DNA of 64,000 nucleotides from Arion vulgaris (taxonomy: Eukaryota > Mollusca > Gastropoda > Stylommatophora > Arionidae). The notes under the pieces were generated by a model. The model was not told the DNA's origin and did not search any database. It worked only from the letters and a program-made list of their open reading frames with translations. The DNA lies in NCBI GenBank assembly GCA_020796225.1, contig CM036775.1:7368893-7432892 (forward strand). The letters are read 5' to 3'. Both the position numbers and the translations under genes were made by a program. Of this stretch, positions 63,340 through 64,000 are shown in pieces (position 1 is the stretch's first letter; every line of letters begins with the position of its first letter).

Positions 63340-63720
63340 ACAAGTCCCTTGCGGAACATCGCATACATCACAGACTGCATGAACAACTCTATGTGTCCTG
63401 CAAGTTCTTCGGTCTCTTCTAGCGTCATGTTCACGGTTTCTCTGATGTCCTGCTGCCATCTTCGTCTTGGTCGCCCCCTGCCTAGTTTTCCAGGAACCAT
63501 GCCTTCCATTACCGTTCTCTCCAAACCACTGTGGCGTTAAATGTGGCCAAAATCTTTTGGGACACGATGTTATTTATGAGCCAATGCTCCTCGATATGCA
63601 GGTCTTGTAGGATGTCTTTGTCCTTCTCTTCTCTGTTCAGGATGTTCTAAGAACTTTTCTATAGCACCTTATTTCAAAAGCTTTAATTTTGTTTCTTTAA
63701 TGTGTTTTATTGTCCACGAT
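63340..63720 (-). mobile_element. LINE ORF2 C-terminus
   Basis: Minus strand: MERTVMEGMVPGKLGRGRPR, RRWQQDIRETVNMTLEETEE, LAGHIELFMQSVM. Full GRGRPRRRWQQDI block. Same family as 47150-47765. Confidence 0.87.
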
Positions 63721-63734
63721 TTGCACCCATGTTG

Positions 63735-64000
63735 CCACAGGAATATACCCATAATAATAATAATAATATTCTCGTACCGTTACAGTTACATAGGAGCATG
63801 CAAGCAATTTCTCCATACCGCCATATTCCAGGCAACGCTCAATCCCTCCATGGAACCAAGACCAATCTCTCATGCCTCTCTCAGCAACATTCTTTCCAGG
63901 ATCCCCTTAGGTCGTCAGCTCTTTCTTGAACCCTCTGCATCCTACATCAATGCCTGTTTTGATATTCTTTGATAATTTCTTCTCAAGATATGTCCAATAT
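63735..64000 (-). mobile_element. LINE 3' region with ATT-type tail, cut by window end
   Basis: AATAATAATAATAAT then GCATGCAAGCAATTTCTCCA and CCTCCATGGAACCAAGACC match 13160-13320. It begins at the window edge near the IxxGHxLRR region. Confidence 0.85.

Overview
The window is eukaryotic nuclear DNA from an invertebrate. It has a long intron-bearing gene, abundant non-LTR retrotransposon (LINE) debris, several tRNA-derived SINE families, MITEs and many tandem arrays, and no bacterial-type operons. The gene type together with LINE RNase H fragments bearing a PGHAG-x-x-GNE-x-AD motif fits a spiralian, most likely a gastropod mollusc. That placement is an inference from family resemblance, not a database result.

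The only host gene I can support lies on the minus strand at about 26643-31111. It is a 1413-codon coding exon that ends in the first transmembrane helix of a two-pore-domain (K2P, TWiK-like) potassium channel and runs into a consensus GTAAGT splice donor. The first ATG follows an in-frame stop 30 bases upstream, so this looks like the 5' coding exon. About 1370 residues of basic, Ser/Thr-rich, low-complexity cytosolic sequence precede the first helix, far more than is usual for K2P channels. I recognise no later exon (pores, helices 2-4) in the 26.6 kb downstream, so the first coding intron probably exceeds the window.

The rest is accessory DNA. Family names used here: SINE-A (about 440-500 bp, tRNA-like head, ATCA-repeat tail); SINE-B (about 200 bp, tRNA-like head, A-rich tail); SINE-C (about 250 bp, GAAGAAG tail); SINE-D (about 250 bp, tail GAACGCAAAGAAGAAG shared with a LINE); SINE-E (about 240 bp, tRNA-like head); SINE-F (about 276 bp, tRNA-like head); MITE-1 (about 160 bp, hAT-like, inverted ends CAGTGGCGGCTCGT, 8-bp duplications); MITE-2 (about 250 bp, TA duplications, ends CAGGGTGTTCAA); MITE-3 (307 bp, TTAA duplications); MITE-4 (about 240 bp, ends CCCTTT, possibly TTAA-targeted); hAT-2 (about 400-460 bp, ends CAGTGTTTCC). 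Many insertions are nested with readable target-site duplications, so a relative order of insertion can be read.

Layout: 1-5.6 kb LINE/SINE mosaic with a CT tract; 5.8-6.8 kb two inverted SINE-C copies around a 15-bp array; 7-17 kb SINE, MITE and LINE fragments with a TTAG array; 17.3-22.7 kb a single 21-bp minisatellite; 22.8-26.6 kb SINE/LINE and a 32-bp array, in the channel intron; 26.6-31.1 kb channel exon; 31.2-41.6 kb LINE/SINE mosaic, with a 76-bp array made from LINE sequence and two CT modules; 41.76-45.0 kb two adjacent arrays made from LINE coding sequence (124 bp x about 23, 49 bp x about 8); 45-64 kb LINE/SINE mosaic with 25-bp, 28-bp, 32/64-bp and 14-bp arrays.

The recurrent theme is that retroelement fragments, either their coding ends or their 3' tails, have become tandem arrays in this locus at least six times. 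The long apparent reading frames in those arrays are by-products of periodicity and are not annotated as genes.
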